Shown: positions 55,801 through 64,000 of the stretch, piece by piece | Layout of the letters: the number at the start of each line of letters is the position of its first letter | How positions within the stretch are numbered: position 1 is the first letter of the stretch | Assembly (NCBI GenBank): GCA_949316235.1 | Contig: OX438744.1 | Span: forward strand, 33,972,778 to 34,036,777 | DNA: 64,000 nt | Origin: Oegoconia quadripuncta | Lineage: Eukaryota; Arthropoda; Insecta; Lepidoptera; Autostichidae | Reading direction: 5' to 3' | Notes under the pieces: generated by a model | Seen by the model: only the letters and a program-made list of their open reading frames with translations | Database searches by the model: none | Told to the model about the DNA's origin: nothing | Position numbers and translations under genes: made by a program

Positions 55801-58800
55801 GTCGAGAGCTAACCCATTATACAAAAATAAGATAAGGGCGAAGGGTGAAAACGCGCTCATCCGAAACCCTCAACCTATTTGGGGATATCTTATCATTTTT
55901 AATACCAAATAAATAATCTTTATTGTTTTCCACACAAAGTAAATAGGTAAGTAATGACCTAATAAAAATATTACAAAATTTTGCTCCAAATTATACTATT
56001 TCACTTGCGAGAGACTGACATCTGAACTAGGAAAAAAACCTGTTTTTCAGATTGCCAGGTGTCGCAGGTAGTAACAACCATATAATATCCATACATGATT
56101 AAAAGAAACAAAGGTGGAAACAATATAACAGAATTATGAAAAGAACAGAATAAACGAGAGAAAGATTTTGGGTGTGTATGTAACCAATAATACGAGTATA
56201 GTTGAAATATTCTACAGGGTTGTACAAATGATTGTGGTCTCATTTACTCACCCGTAGACTGTTGTGGCTTAGGGCTGGATTGTTTTCTAGCGGGACTATC
56301 GGACGGCGGGGAAGACCCAAGGCTAGGCCACGCTTCTTTGCCGTTACTACTGCCGCTCGCCGACCCGTTACTACTGCTACCGTTGCCGTTGCTACCGTTG
56401 ACAGATTCCTTTTTATTATTAGATCTGCGGATAAGGAAAATTAGTGCTTTAGTGTACTACAGTTGTGGTTCTGCCAAGGTAGGCTTCAACAATTTTATAC
56501 CAAGGTATGTGATGTAAAGAATGTAGCAGCTGTTAAAGTCTGAAAATTGTAAGATTATTTTTCAATGTACACAATAATACTTATTTAATAGTAACATGTA
56601 CCTACTTGTTTACTAATAAACTATTTATTAGGGACCTCCCTAATAAATAGTTTATTTATTTGCTCAATTATCTTAAAAATATTTTAGGCGATGAAAGTAT
56701 ACATGTAACACTCGCAAAAAGCTACTGTCTTATTAATGAAATGCTAAACAATTTGCAAATGTGAAGAATCCACAGATCTAAATAGACCAGATAACATAAG
56801 TGAGTCAAATTGCATGAAGTATGCCACTTTCGACTAATTTAATTTCCACAATTAAATACACAAAGTTGATTCCAAGGCGCCGCCAGTCTCCTCCCGATCC
56901 AGTACACCGTTAGCCTTTGCAGGACTTAATATAGCATACGAAGCGCTTTATATCAATTTCGGCCATGCAAAATCGCTCACTTGCGATATCTCTACATTTC
57001 TCAAACCGAATTAAGGTCAAAGGAAAGAGATCCCCGGCCACAGTATTTTGCGAAAGTTCATGTTTGCTTTCATCCCAATAAATAAAAGTAATGAAAAGTA
57101 CTCACTTAGATGAATTGACTACATTTATATGAGACGATGTGACCACTGTTGTCGGTATAAAGTTAGAAGGATTGCCGTCTTTTGAACTGCTCTTATCCGC
57201 ATTCGTACTAGAATTACCTGCGAAATTTCCATAACAAAATCTTAATGATTTCATAGTCACGCGAAAAGCCTACAAAATATTTCAGTCCAATATACAAAAC
57301 TGAGCATTCTAATCAAAAACAATTCTTCACTCACCGTCGAATTGTAAACACAATTGACTGTTACTGCGATGTATGCAACGTTACCTAATTCAAATTCAGA
57401 AAAGTTATGTGTGGATTATAAATCTCCACATAGTTTGCCATTGAAAAATCGCAACTTTTGTTTCTATATTAGATCACGTTAAAACCAGTTATAATTGAAA
57501 TTATAACTTCGAAGTATCACTACAGTTACTCCATTTTATTATTTTCTCCATGACAGTCCCTGAAACGTTTTCCATAAGACGTTTTGCCCTAATCGCGAAG
57601 CAGGGCAAGCATCGCAGATTTATCTTCTCATCAAATGCGATGCAAATTCGGTAGTGGGATTTTATAGCCTGCTGTTGTGGCGTTCATTGAAACGTAGCTA
57701 TTCCATATTACGCAGTCAAGTTCTTTTTTAAAGAATATGTCCACTGCCTAATCCTATTGCATTATCCCATTCATTATTCATTAGTTAGATAACGACATAA
57801 TAATACTGTAAATATATTTTTTTTACAAAATAACAGATAATTTACTTGTGTAAGTTATACATATAAATTCTACTATTGCATCGTAAACAGTGACGGAGTC
57901 AAATTTATTCGCTGGACTAAATCGAAAATAATGGATTAAAATGTGCGTAAAATACAAAAATGAACAATGATGAATCAGTTTATGCTTTACATCATTATTA
58001 AGTCAGAAAAGCATCATGGATGAATAACGAAGTGCCGAACACAATGTATGGAAAACATGTAATGGTCAGCATAGCTGCCTTCCAAGTTACCATTAATCAT
58101 GTAAATTTGTTATGCACGTACATGTATACGTACGTACTGTGTGATTAGTTATGAACGTACATGCCTGACAAGAAATCATAAATTGAAGCATAGAAATGTA
58201 TACAAACGAAACGAATTCAAATCCAAACGAAACGGTACCATATGCGGTATCACTGTGGTCTGTCATTGTGAAAATAGCAAAATGGAATTACTATAGTATT
58301 ATATTTAATTTATTCGTGATTCCTCGATTCCTGAAAAATTTAATTACTCGACCTCTACTTTGGACTTTTCGGCGAGTTTCTCAAATTGCGAGATACCCAC
58401 CTGAACTATTGTTAGACGAGTTTTCCCGTTGCGACGCCAGCAGCTGATTGTGTAACTTCCGCTCGTACACCTGGTGAAGACCCGCGTGCATTTCCTCCTT
58501 TGTGAACGATGCTTTAGGATCACCTAAGTAGAGACCGTTAGATAAAATCAGCATCAAAATGATATTAGATATATCTTAGGGCACCCGCTGCCTTGGGTAG
58601 CAGACGCGTGCGGGTTCTTGTGAGCCTTATAAGACACCGAATAGAGTCGCGAGCAGCTTGCACCCTCGCGACATAATGAGTTGCAATTACCTATTTATTT
58701 CATCTTACTAGTCTAGGTCATTTTCACCACATTTATTACAATTATACATATATAAAATTTTCTCGAGCTTCATTCTTTGGAGAGTTTAATAAGAAAAAAG

Positions 58801-61800
58801 ACAAGAGACCATAGCATAACACTTTGTCTTAAGACGCAAACTGCATAAACAAATCTCGCATTTATTTATTTAATTTATTCTTTATTGCACAAGGAATACT
58901 AACAGATTACAGTTAGAAAATGTGTACAAAGGTGAGCTTATCTCTTATTTATTCGTGGTAACAGGGAAGACAAAGTCGTTTGACATAGTGATGGTTTTGT
59001 ATTTAAAGATATTGCTGCAATTACATACTATTCGCCATAAACAAAACTCATTGATCTTAAGATGTTAAACAACGAGTGTATACGTACCTAGTTCGTGCAG
59101 GTACATGCAGTCGGGCTTCGGACAGGGCTGGTTCTTCATAAAGTTGGCGCAATACTTTGTGGTGCCAAGTGAGCCCTTCAGCACCCTTCCGTCTAGCGTC
59201 ACGTTGTTGACGCCCTGTATGGCGCGCAGGGCGTCCGCGGACGAGACGTACGTCACGTACGCTGATGCAGACGGACCCTATGCGCATGCGCAACACGACG
59301 GTAGAATTAATATTAGATCTTACATCTTAACAGGTAAAGTGGGCTGTTTTCAGAGTATCGATCACACAAGCCATAGAATCCTAATAACAGGCGAAAGACA
59401 CCTGTCAACCAGGGCTTGCTTACCTATTTATTTGTAAGCTTAAATCAGCGTCAAGTACAAAGGAGTGCTTTATTTAGATTTGGCTCTACCTTAACCAAAC
59501 CACAATTCTTCTATTACTTTTTTTGACCTAAAACCACCTACTCGCCGAGTATGACGGCAGCCTTATCTGCAAGTTACTACAACTTAGAGCAATTCGAGTG
59601 AGAAAGAGTCGCGCGCGACATAGTCAGTCTCTTGCAGCTGATTGGCTGTCGCTTGGCAGCTGTCAACTTGACCGTCAATCGGCTTTGAGTGATGTGTCTC
59701 TATGTCACTCGAGTCGCGCTAAGTTGTAATAGCCCTGCAGATGACACTCCTCAATGTGAGGAAGAAAAGTAGAGCCATGCAATTACCAAAGCATTACTTT
59801 CTTTTCAAGAATAGTAAACAAGATTAGGTGAAGACAGATAATGTTTAGGGCTATATTGGGGGGTCAGTTACCAACCATTAGAAATTAAACTGGGTGATAA
59901 AGCTCTTAGGTATTTATTTCTGCCTCCAAACATCAATGTTAACATTGTTGTTCCCGCCTGAAGGATAGGAGTAAATATAGCGACAAACGAGGTGTGACAA
60001 CACATCTGTATATCTGTACATCTGTACTTGAGGTCAAACATTGATATATTTCTGCCTCCAAATATCAATGTTAACATTGCTATTCAGGTATGAAGGATAG
60101 GAGTAAATACAGCGGCAAACGAGGTGTGACAACACATCTGTATCTCTGTATTTAAGGTTAAAGATTGATCTATTTCTGCCTCCAAACATCAATGTTAACA
60201 TTGCTGTTCAGGTATGAAGGATAGGAGTAAATACAGCGGCAAACGAGGTGTGACAACACATCTGTATCTCTGTATTTAAGGTCAAAGATTGATCTATTTC
60301 TGCCTCCAAACATCAATGTTAACATTGCTGTTCAGGTATGAAGGATAGGAGTAAATACAGCGGCAAACGAGGTGTGACAACACATCTGTATCTCTGTACT
60401 TAAGGTTAAAGATAGGTAAAATTACAACTAGACCAAAATACGTACCTGTGACCCTGCATATGCAGTACTTTGGTTTATAACTACTTTGTGAATTTTGCCG
60501 TATTTGCCAAAGTACTCCTGCCGTTTGAGGATCTGGAAACGAAAAAAATCAATAATTTAGTAAGGTCTAAAGTTATAGATAATCAACACAAAGCGAAATC
60601 GCTCGTCTCAATATAAAAAAGTACAACGTGTATCGTGCCACCTACATGTTACATAAAAAAATGCTTGTTTTTCATATTACGACGTAACATTTTAATGATA
60701 AAACCCTATGCGAGGTATCACATTCTGTTTGGCCCTAGCAAGGGTGTTATTTCAAAACCATAAATCCGACAGTATATTTTGTGCTTTGCGGGCGCCATGT
60801 TAGATTTATCATAAAATGTATCCTATGTACACAATATACACTCCAGTGATCAAGACAATCTAACGAGACCATGCACTTTGAAATCGGTTAAGCCTATATG
60901 GCTATATGCATACATACACTCTAAAGCCGATGATACCCGATTTGGGGAGTTGAAAGGCCATGATTCAGCTTCTAAGTCAGGGTGCTACATACCTCGGGGT
61001 CGGCGAGGCGCACGGGCAATCCCACGACGAACACGAGGTTGTTCTGCACGACGCGAACATTCGCAAGCGCTCGCCGTGACTCGAGCGTCTTGTTCCGCCG
61101 CTTCTGCTCCCGCGCCTTCTTCTCCGTTTTTATTGCTGCCACCTGCCGACGAGTGCCACGATAGTGTTTCATCCATCATCAACAGTGAATAGAAGTCGAC
61201 TACTTCATCATAGGGTTGGCCTTAATGCCCTTTTTGAATTTCATGTGCTAAACTCATTGGTCGGGGGGAAATGGGAATCTTCACATCAACAGCCTTACAT
61301 TGCCATTGTTGAGGCAAAGAGGTCACAATCATGGCTCGAAGTAGGTACATCGATTTTCCTTAGAAGCTAAATTCAGCCGTATTTATTATAGAGTAAGATC
61401 AGAGGTGATAAAAATTTAGAGAAAAATTTGGGAAAATGCAGCGGCATTGGGGCGTGTTTCCAAATGCTAATTCGTGTCAACACTTATATGGCGTTGTGCT
61501 GAATAAGCTTTTGGGCAGACAAAGCGGTATTGGGTGTCCAATGCAAAATTTTCTTTTTTCCTCAGTTTGAAAAAATAAAAATATTGTTTAAAACCATGAC
61601 AATTATCATACGAGAAATATAATTGATTTATGCTTATAACGAAAATCGATTCATCTACTCAGTGCGAACTAGACAATGCGGACCCAGTGAGGATTGGCGG
61701 ATTTTTGTCGGGCTTGCAACCTCCTAGTCAGTGTTTGTAAGCCACCTCTAAAAGCCACCGCCTTAGCTCAATTAAAACAACCGGGACTGACTATTAACAT

Positions 61801-63452
61801 GCCCTCCAAAGCACGGAAACACTCTTACTTGCACACTTTAATTGGAATTGAGGGTAGCAATAACATCCACTGTTCCTTGCTTACAAGAGTAGTAGGAGTG
61901 TGGAAGCGGAACTGCGCCTACCACATGGTGCATTTATTGTTACACTGGGCAAGAGGGTTGACAATCTCCATTTTTTTTAAAGCGCCCTGTCAGACCCTGC
62001 GACCCATCACTGGTCTGTGCAGTTATGTTCACGGTCGCTTAGTCGCCTTAAATTTACAGCACAAGCGGAAAAAACTAGGTTAATCCTAGTTTACCCTATC
62101 GGCCACCAGTCTGACGCAAATTCTCGTGTCCGCATTGGGCCCGCGTGGTGGATTAATGCCCATAGTCTCTTAGTGAGGGGAGGATGTGTGGAAAGCAGAA
62201 TCAGAGAAGTTAAGGTATATGACGTATTAATTCAGAGCCCTCAGGATGACATCATATTAGCTTATTTGAAATAGACAGTGGACATTACCTTTGGGATATT
62301 AGTGATGTCTTAGGCATAGTGCTCACTTTCCACTCATTGAGCAGCATGCTTATTTATCATAAGTAATTTAAAATTCCTTCTCCAGGAATCGAATTCAAGG
62401 CTCCTTCGTCCTATACATACCTGTTCCTGGCTGAGCGGAGTGAAGTCTGCCGGGTTTTCCGGGTAGGCCTTCCGACACGCGGGACAGAGGCCGTTCTCCG
62501 TCTCCCGGATGCGGTTCCAGCAAAACCGACATATCTGAAACGTTGAGTACAACACTATAATAATGTAACACTATAGTAATGTATAGAGTAGTGAACAAGC
62601 TCGTGCTTGGTCTCCTTCCCTCCAGCTAAAGTCCTCCTCTGGCCCTTAGTAGTGAGACTTTGACAAATAGTAATATTGAGATTAGGGGGATAAACAGTAC
62701 AAAATGTGAGGCGGTGATTACCACGAATCCAAATTTGATTTAAAGACAGTTTAGATAGCGGCATGCACATGGCTGCTCGTATAATGATAATAACTTAGGC
62801 AGTCTATTCAACTTCCAATGTCTGCTTTCAATGACCTTGAGCACTAGACCCACTGGTAAAAAATACTTTCTGGCTAAATATATAATTTACCAAAAATATT
62901 TTTGGCACAATTGGATACACGAACCCTGTAATTATTTCAAACTAATAGATTCAATTAATGATAATTACAAAGAGGCTGTCTTTTCTTTTCTCATCTCTTT
63001 CCAAACGGAACTGTGTTTCAATAAAGGTCGCTAGATGGCGTTGTGTAGAATTGTTTGAAACATAAAGTACCAGAAGAGTTTATTTAAATGTAAAATGATA
63101 TTGGGGATTGATTTAACTTACACAATTACATGTTTACTTCAGAATATTGAATGTAAAGTAAGGAATCCTCGAGTAAATTTCATTATGATTGAATAAAAAT
63201 TTGAATAACTTAGATGTGGGATGAGACAGATGATGATGATCATTTAATAAAGGCTAATCGTTTTTTTTTTTTCAAACAATTTAATAACAACTCCATCTAG
63301 CGACACTAATTTTAACCACATCTGTGTGAAGTAAATTTAATTAATCATAAGGGAAAATGTTCTAATCTAAATCATACTTGGTATCCACATGTGCACGGGT
63401 AGAAATTAAGGTCGTCGACCTCCAGGGGTTCCATACACAGGGGACATTCCAT
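43649..63452 (-). CDS. CNOT4: CCR4-NOT transcription complex subunit 4 (Not4), 15 exons, 5' end probably missing
   Basis: E3 ubiquitin ligase acting with the CCR4-NOT deadenylase and in co-translational quality control. Exons (minus): 63452-63378, 62534-62421, 61142-60993, 60532-60446, 59277-59088, 58523-58401, 57217-57106, 56424-56252, 55469-54729, 54000-53771, 52494-52316, 51412-51263, 48928-48831, 45033-44879, 43834-43649. Phases agree at every junction; 2763 nt, 920 codons plus stop. Residue numbers count from the first in-window codon: C4C4 RING with C3, C6, C20, C22, C27, C30, C42, C45; basic linker; RRM about 92-178 (VRVVQNNLVFVVGLP, SASAYVTYVSSADALRAI); CCCH finger C185-x8-C194-x4-C199-x3-H203; GDPKASFTKEEM after it. 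Beyond about residue 230 it is low-complexity, with a conserved DDDLDFDPFKETQKALAEM. Fly and human proteins have about 10-14 residues before this point, so a further 5' exon likely lies right of the window. Confidence 0.95.
44236..44348. repeat. Dispersed repeat, inverse of 45231-45332
   Basis: CACAAAATAGCGTGATACCA, TTTTTTTACATCAGCTAAAC, AATAGCGCGATTGGTCCCCA. In CNOT4 intron 14. Confidence 0.75.
44490..44632 (+). mobile_element. SINE family S1 fragment (plus) in CNOT4 intron 14
   Basis: GGTTGTCAGAGATAAGATAG to CCCGTTGTGGAT. Confidence 0.75.
44636..44782 (-). mobile_element. SINE family S1 fragment (minus) in CNOT4 intron 14
   Basis: TTTGGGGGACTGGCTATCTT to CCCTAACCAAACCGAGTAC; directly abuts the previous copy in opposite orientation. 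Confidence 0.75.
44879..45033 (-). CDS. CNOT4: CNOT4 exon 14
   Basis: 155 nt. AYSSNSAMFTDWTQMDPAIM then PPNVTQQQLFARFNQLQ. Two acceptors sit 6 bp apart; only the upstream CTCCAG (45037-45034) keeps phase with exon 13. Flanked by inverted repeats on both sides. Confidence 0.85.
45114..45219 (+). mobile_element. SINE family S1 3' fragment in CNOT4 intron 13
   Basis: ATGTGTTGGGGTTTCCGGGT to CCGTCGTGCATAAAAAAAAA. Confidence 0.75.
45231..45332. repeat. Dispersed repeat, inverse of 44236-44348
   Basis: TGGGGACCAATCGCGCTATT, TTTAGCTGATGTAAAAAAAT, GGTATCGCGCTATTTTTTGT. In CNOT4 intron 13, so the pair brackets exon 14. Confidence 0.75.
45339..45966. repeat. Perfect 229-bp inverted repeat with 170-bp spacer
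   Basis: Left arm 45339-45567, right arm 45738-45966; I see no mismatch between them. Forms a long hairpin within CNOT4 intron 13. The right arm and spacer contain a LanC-like gene fragment. Could be a real foldback insertion or an assembly artefact. Confidence 0.9.
45645..45815 (+). pseudogene. LanC-like protein gene fragment
   Basis: Open frame with IKPTIDWLLNQRFPSGNFPS, then SMRSGSGDRLVQWCHGAPGF. FPSGNFPSS followed by WCHGAPG is diagnostic of eukaryotic LanC-like proteins (LANCL), where the WCHGAPG Cys-His lie at the zinc site. An acceptor-like TTTATACGTTAG precedes it, so it looks like one genomic exon with intron edges, not a retrocopy. Similarity ends after GAPGF and a stop follows. 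Only about 50 residues of a roughly 400-residue protein, so a broken captured or translocated piece. Confidence 0.75.
45978..46023. repeat. 21-bp perfect palindrome
   Basis: TTTGTAGAAACGTGGGCATAT and its exact inverse around a 4-bp centre, between the 229-bp inverted repeat and the OTU-like fragment. Confidence 0.85.
46023..46162 (-). pseudogene. OTU-protease-like domain fragment
   Basis: Minus-strand frame MSILLKDDDELSGYQVV followed by GMPKDGSCLFHSISFLVYG. DGSCLFHSIS matches the Asp-Gly-x-Cys catalytic block at the start of OTU deubiquitinase domains, often seen in transposon proteins. The frame runs into a palindrome after about 45 residues and is lost; the His part of the site is absent. 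Confidence 0.55.
46200..47040. other. Part of CNOT4 intron 13 without features
   Basis: AT-rich intron sequence; no repeat family or exon recognised. Confidence 0.5.
47041..47613 (+). repeat. Direct tandem duplication of about 290 bp
   Basis: TTAATCGTTTGACTATTTCT at 47041 recurs at 47332, both running to GAGGGTTCTTCGTCAGATA/GAGGGTTCTTCATCAGATA with small indels. In CNOT4 intron 13. Confidence 0.85.
47862..47890 (+). repeat. (GAGT)n microsatellite
   Basis: Seven consecutive tetramers GAGT. Confidence 0.8.
48570..48770 (+). mobile_element. SINE family S2, full length, in CNOT4 intron 13
   Basis: GATGACCGATTGGTGTAGTG head, GGTTGCGGGTTCGAATTCTG, tail TATTATTATTATAT. About 60 bp past the donor of exon 13. 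Confidence 0.85.
48831..48928 (-). CDS. CNOT4: CNOT4 exon 13
   Basis: 98 nt. DNMERVRRSRLPPPGFSHAG and FLPRQQTPQHQ. Acceptor TGTTTCAG, donor AAG|GTATGA. Reading through meets a stop 13 codons later. Confidence 0.85.
49060..50740 (-). mobile_element. LINE fragment split by a mariner-like insertion
   Basis: Left piece 49060-49566 and right piece 50638-50740, both reading on minus as the tail of a non-LTR reverse transcriptase: LQKRAIRAIYNLRCRDSLRD on the right; IMYVRKNICLFRKH, NTRNKNKIEIPQFRLSKV and FVGHSIRFYNKIPEHV on the left. Removing the intervening transposon restores a continuous frame across a duplicated TA. Lies in CNOT4 intron 12. Confidence 0.75.
49567..50637 (-). mobile_element. Long-TIR mariner-like element, internally deleted
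   Basis: 1071 bp, TA target duplication, ends TACAGGGCGTCCC. TIRs of about 270-280 bp (49567-49836 and 50358-50637). The centre keeps the C-terminal half of a transposase (50352-49915): FQQDGAPAHNSRRAADFLN, WPARSPDLTPLDFFFWGYVK. Aspartates of QQD and PLD are 41 positions apart (40 residues between), unlike the DD34D of classic mariner. The N-terminal DNA-binding part and first catalytic Asp are missing, so not autonomous. Confidence 0.85.
51263..51412 (-). CDS. CNOT4: CNOT4 exon 12 (conserved acidic motif)
   Basis: 150 nt. GDDDLDFDPFKETQKALAE is the counterpart of the DDLGFDPFDVTRKALADL region in vertebrate CNOT4. Phase 2 both ends. Confidence 0.92.
52316..52494 (-). CDS. CNOT4: CNOT4 exon 11
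   Basis: 179 nt. SEGRYLAENMDKFFTDFHKA then Arg-rich PSEERPERRYPHHPQN; donor AGAG|GTAAGT, phase 2 out. Confidence 0.88.
52880..53028. repeat. Copy of the CTCAAGA-rich repeat
   Basis: CATCTCAATCTTGAGAACGG and GTTAATAAATCGATG resemble 32629-32750 inverted. In CNOT4 intron 10. Confidence 0.45.
53274..53601. mobile_element. MITE with 66-bp perfect TIRs
   Basis: 328 bp, TA at both sides, TIRs 53274-53339 and 53536-53601 appear identical over 66 bp; ends TACAGGGTGTCCC. T-rich centre, no coding capacity. Lies in CNOT4 intron 10. Confidence 0.88.
53771..54000 (-). CDS. CNOT4: CNOT4 exon 10 (Met/Gln-rich)
   Basis: 230 nt. NMLPPFGMRVDNSMATNSMS, GFMMNQQLLQQNQQQMQQAL, ending TAQSV. Acceptor after a T-rich tract, donor GTT|GTAAGT. 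Confidence 0.88.
54361..54441. repeat. Hairpin GAAGACGCC...GGCGTCTTC
   Basis: TTGAAGACGCCGAAAGG mirrored by CCTTTTGGCGTCTTC about 60 bp later, in CNOT4 intron 9. Confidence 0.55.
54729..55469 (-). CDS. CNOT4: CNOT4 exon 9 (large disordered exon)
   Basis: 741 nt, the largest exon. Gln/Lys/Asn-rich first half, then a cluster of spaced LL pairs (HSLLENHDLLDNSDHSLLDD and HNLLND), then Met/Gln-rich SRSEMMMRQNEMLARQH. Acceptor ATTTCAG, donor TTAG|GTAAGC; phase 1 both ends. Confidence 0.88.
55487..55588 (+). repeat. 51-bp perfect tandem duplication
   Basis: ATTATAGATTAATGGTCACT... repeated exactly once, just upstream of the CNOT4 exon 9 acceptor. Confidence 0.85.
55733..55890. mobile_element. Degraded SINE S1 pieces in CNOT4 intron 8
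   Basis: GCTTCCACCTTCG...TTCACTTAACGTCAG...TGATTGAGGTCG, followed by an opposite-orientation piece GATAAGGGCGAAGGGTG. Confidence 0.5.
56252..56424 (-). CDS. CNOT4: CNOT4 exon 8 (NGS-rich)
   Basis: 173 nt. SVNGSNGNGSSSNGSASGSS repeats, then KEAWPSLGSSPPSDSPARKQ. The WPSL and Pro/Ser cluster are typical of scaffold tails. Phase 2 in, 1 out. Confidence 0.85.
56617..56654. repeat. 18-bp perfect palindrome
   Basis: TAAACTATTTATTAGGGA and its inverse around CC, in CNOT4 intron 7. Confidence 0.8.
57106..57217 (-). CDS. CNOT4: CNOT4 exon 7
   Basis: 112 nt, Ser/Asn-rich: SKDGNPSNFIPTTVVTSSH. Acceptor TTTCGCAG, donor AA|GTGAGT, phase 1 in and 2 out. Supported by phase continuity rather than conservation. 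Confidence 0.8.
58401..58523 (-). CDS. CNOT4: CNOT4 exon 6
   Basis: 123 nt. GDPKASFTKEEMHAGLHQVY then ERKLHNQLLASQRENSSNNS; the conserved post-finger helix. Donor TCAG|GTGGGT. Confidence 0.92.
59088..59277 (-). CDS. CNOT4: CNOT4 exon: end of RRM and CCCH zinc finger
   Basis: 190 nt. SASAYVTYVSSADALRAI (RNP1 region), LGTTKYCANFMKNQPCPKPD and CMYLHEL forming the CCCH finger. Phase 0 in, phase 1 out. Confidence 0.95.
59578..59728. mobile_element. MITE with TACAACTTAG ends
   Basis: 151 bp; ends TACAACTTAGAGCAATTCGA and the imperfect inverse TCGAGTCGCGCTAAGTTGTA. In CNOT4 intron 5. Confidence 0.6.
59905..60415 (+). repeat. 124-bp tandem repeat, four copies, in CNOT4 intron 4
   Basis: Starts TATTTCTGCCTCCAAACATC at 59915, 60047, 60171 and 60295; copies 3 and 4 nearly identical, copy 1 has an 8-bp expansion. 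Confidence 0.92.
60446..60532 (-). CDS. CNOT4: CNOT4 exon: middle of RRM
   Basis: 87 nt: ILKRQEYFGKYGKIHKVVIN then QSTAYAGSQ; donor CAG|GTACGT. A 124-bp tandem array begins about 30 bp into the following intron. Confidence 0.95.
60770..60920. repeat. Dispersed repeat GGGCGCCATGTT, copy in CNOT4 intron 3
   Basis: GCGGGCGCCATGTTAGATTT, ATCATAAAATGTATCCTATG, GCATACATACAC. Confidence 0.5.
60993..61142 (-). CDS. CNOT4: CNOT4 exon: basic linker and start of RRM
   Basis: 150 nt. EKKAREQKRRNKTLESRRA coiled basic linker, then VRVVQNNLVFVVGLPVRLAD (RNP2). Donor GAG|GTATGT. Confidence 0.95.
61670..62180. mobile_element. LINE-derived fragments in CNOT4 intron 2
   Basis: GACCCAGTGAGGATTGGCGG, CATGCCCTCCAAAGCACGGA, then GACCCTGCGACCCATCACTG and GCGTGGTGGATTAATGCCCA. 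Confidence 0.45.
62421..62534 (-). CDS. CNOT4: CNOT4 exon: second half of RING
   Basis: ICRFCWNRIRETENGLCPAC followed by RKAYPENPADFTPLSQEQ; 114 nt, donor CAG|GTATGT, phase 0. Confidence 0.95.
63378..63452 (-). CDS. CNOT4: CNOT4 exon: first half of RING
   Basis: MECPLCMEPLEVDDLNFYPC then TCGYQ; acceptor TGTTTACAG, donor CAA|GTATGA, phase 0. The leading ATG may be an internal Met since relatives have VECPLC here. Confidence 0.92.
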
Positions 63453-64000
63453 CTGTAAACAAACAAAAATTCTATTAAACCCAAGGTGAATGAGTGAGCG
63501 CTTGTCCAGCAAGTACTAAATGATAGGTGTTGACATTGGCTTGTAGATGGCGTTAAGAGAACTCAATTACTGAAACGTTTATAGTTTGAGTCAAAACTTT
63601 AGTATAGTTTGACCCAAAACTTTAATATAGTTAGACAACAGTCAGTATAAATGAATAAGCCCAAATATTATATTTGTTAATGGAATTGACTTGAAAAATA
63701 TATGCTTTCAGCTGGAATTCAACTTGTCACTGTTTCCTAACCAAATACTGAAAGAAAAAAGATAAATGAAAAAATAAACCAAACCAAAAAAAAAATGGTC
63801 CGCCTAAAATGGAATGCACGATGAATGTCTGTTAAAACAATTGCTAATACTCGTTTTATCATAGTGGGAATATCGCCATCAAATTGGTATTAGGAACCAA
63901 TGGAATCAAATATATCTGAACTATTTTAGCAAAATTAACTTTACTAAAACTAATTAAAGGTCTATTTAGCCCTACTAAAACACAATGATACGCCACATAA

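Noticed and set aside
60878..61192. Plus-strand frame of 104 codons with Arg/Ser-rich product
   Set aside because: It is the antisense of the CNOT4 linker/RRM exon.

Overview
This window looks like genomic DNA of a moth or butterfly (Lepidoptera). It is AT-rich, its genes are split by kilobase-scale introns, and it is packed with short interspersed elements of lepidopteran type: two tRNA-derived SINE families, MITEs, Helitron-like ends, and LINE and mariner debris. No bacterial-type operons, CRISPR arrays or free-standing tRNA/rRNA genes were seen. All calls come from reading the sequence; no database search was run.

Five host genes can be supported, four of them spliced and rebuilt from splice sites and matching codon phase. 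(1) Positions 102-7459, minus strand: the 5' part of a fibulin-1-like extracellular matrix gene (signal-peptide exon plus three cysteine-rich anaphylatoxin-type exons); the rest lies left of position 1. (2) Positions 17527-29402, minus: a complete DHCR24 (delta-24 sterol reductase) in nine coding exons, 506 aa, with one GC-AG intron. Insects cannot make sterols, and plant-feeding Lepidoptera use this activity to turn desmosterol made from plant sterols into cholesterol. (3) Positions 37853-38272, minus: an intronless small heat-shock protein. (4) Positions 39187-40665, plus: a two-exon carbonyl reductase 1-like short-chain dehydrogenase, head-to-head with the heat-shock gene. (5) Positions 43649-63452, minus: CNOT4/Not4, the RING-RRM-CCCH E3 ligase associated with CCR4-NOT, in 15 exons (920 codons plus stop here); its extreme N-terminus is probably right of the window.

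The rest is repeats. 7.6-17.4 kb holds SINEs, a 33-bp minisatellite at 12.4-13.1 kb and a mariner-like element with about 285-bp terminal inverted repeats (15.2-16.2 kb). 30.5-36.4 kb holds SINEs, Helitron-like ends and a hAT element nested in a MITE with an exact 8-bp target duplication. 36.4-37.3 kb is the 3' end of a jockey/CR1-type LINE. The CNOT4 introns hold a second long-TIR mariner-like element inside a LINE, a MITE with 66-bp perfect TIRs, a 124-bp tandem array, and a 229-bp apparently perfect inverted repeat carrying a piece of a LanC-like host gene next to an OTU-protease-like fragment.

The genes do not form a pathway; they are ordinary neighbours. No complete new defence or metabolic system was found. 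The most unusual material is the LanC-like/OTU composite in CNOT4 intron 13 (45.3-46.2 kb), the long-TIR mariner-like family with a tRNA B-box-like motif in its TIRs, and MITEs sitting at a fibulin splice donor and in the CBR1 3' UTR.
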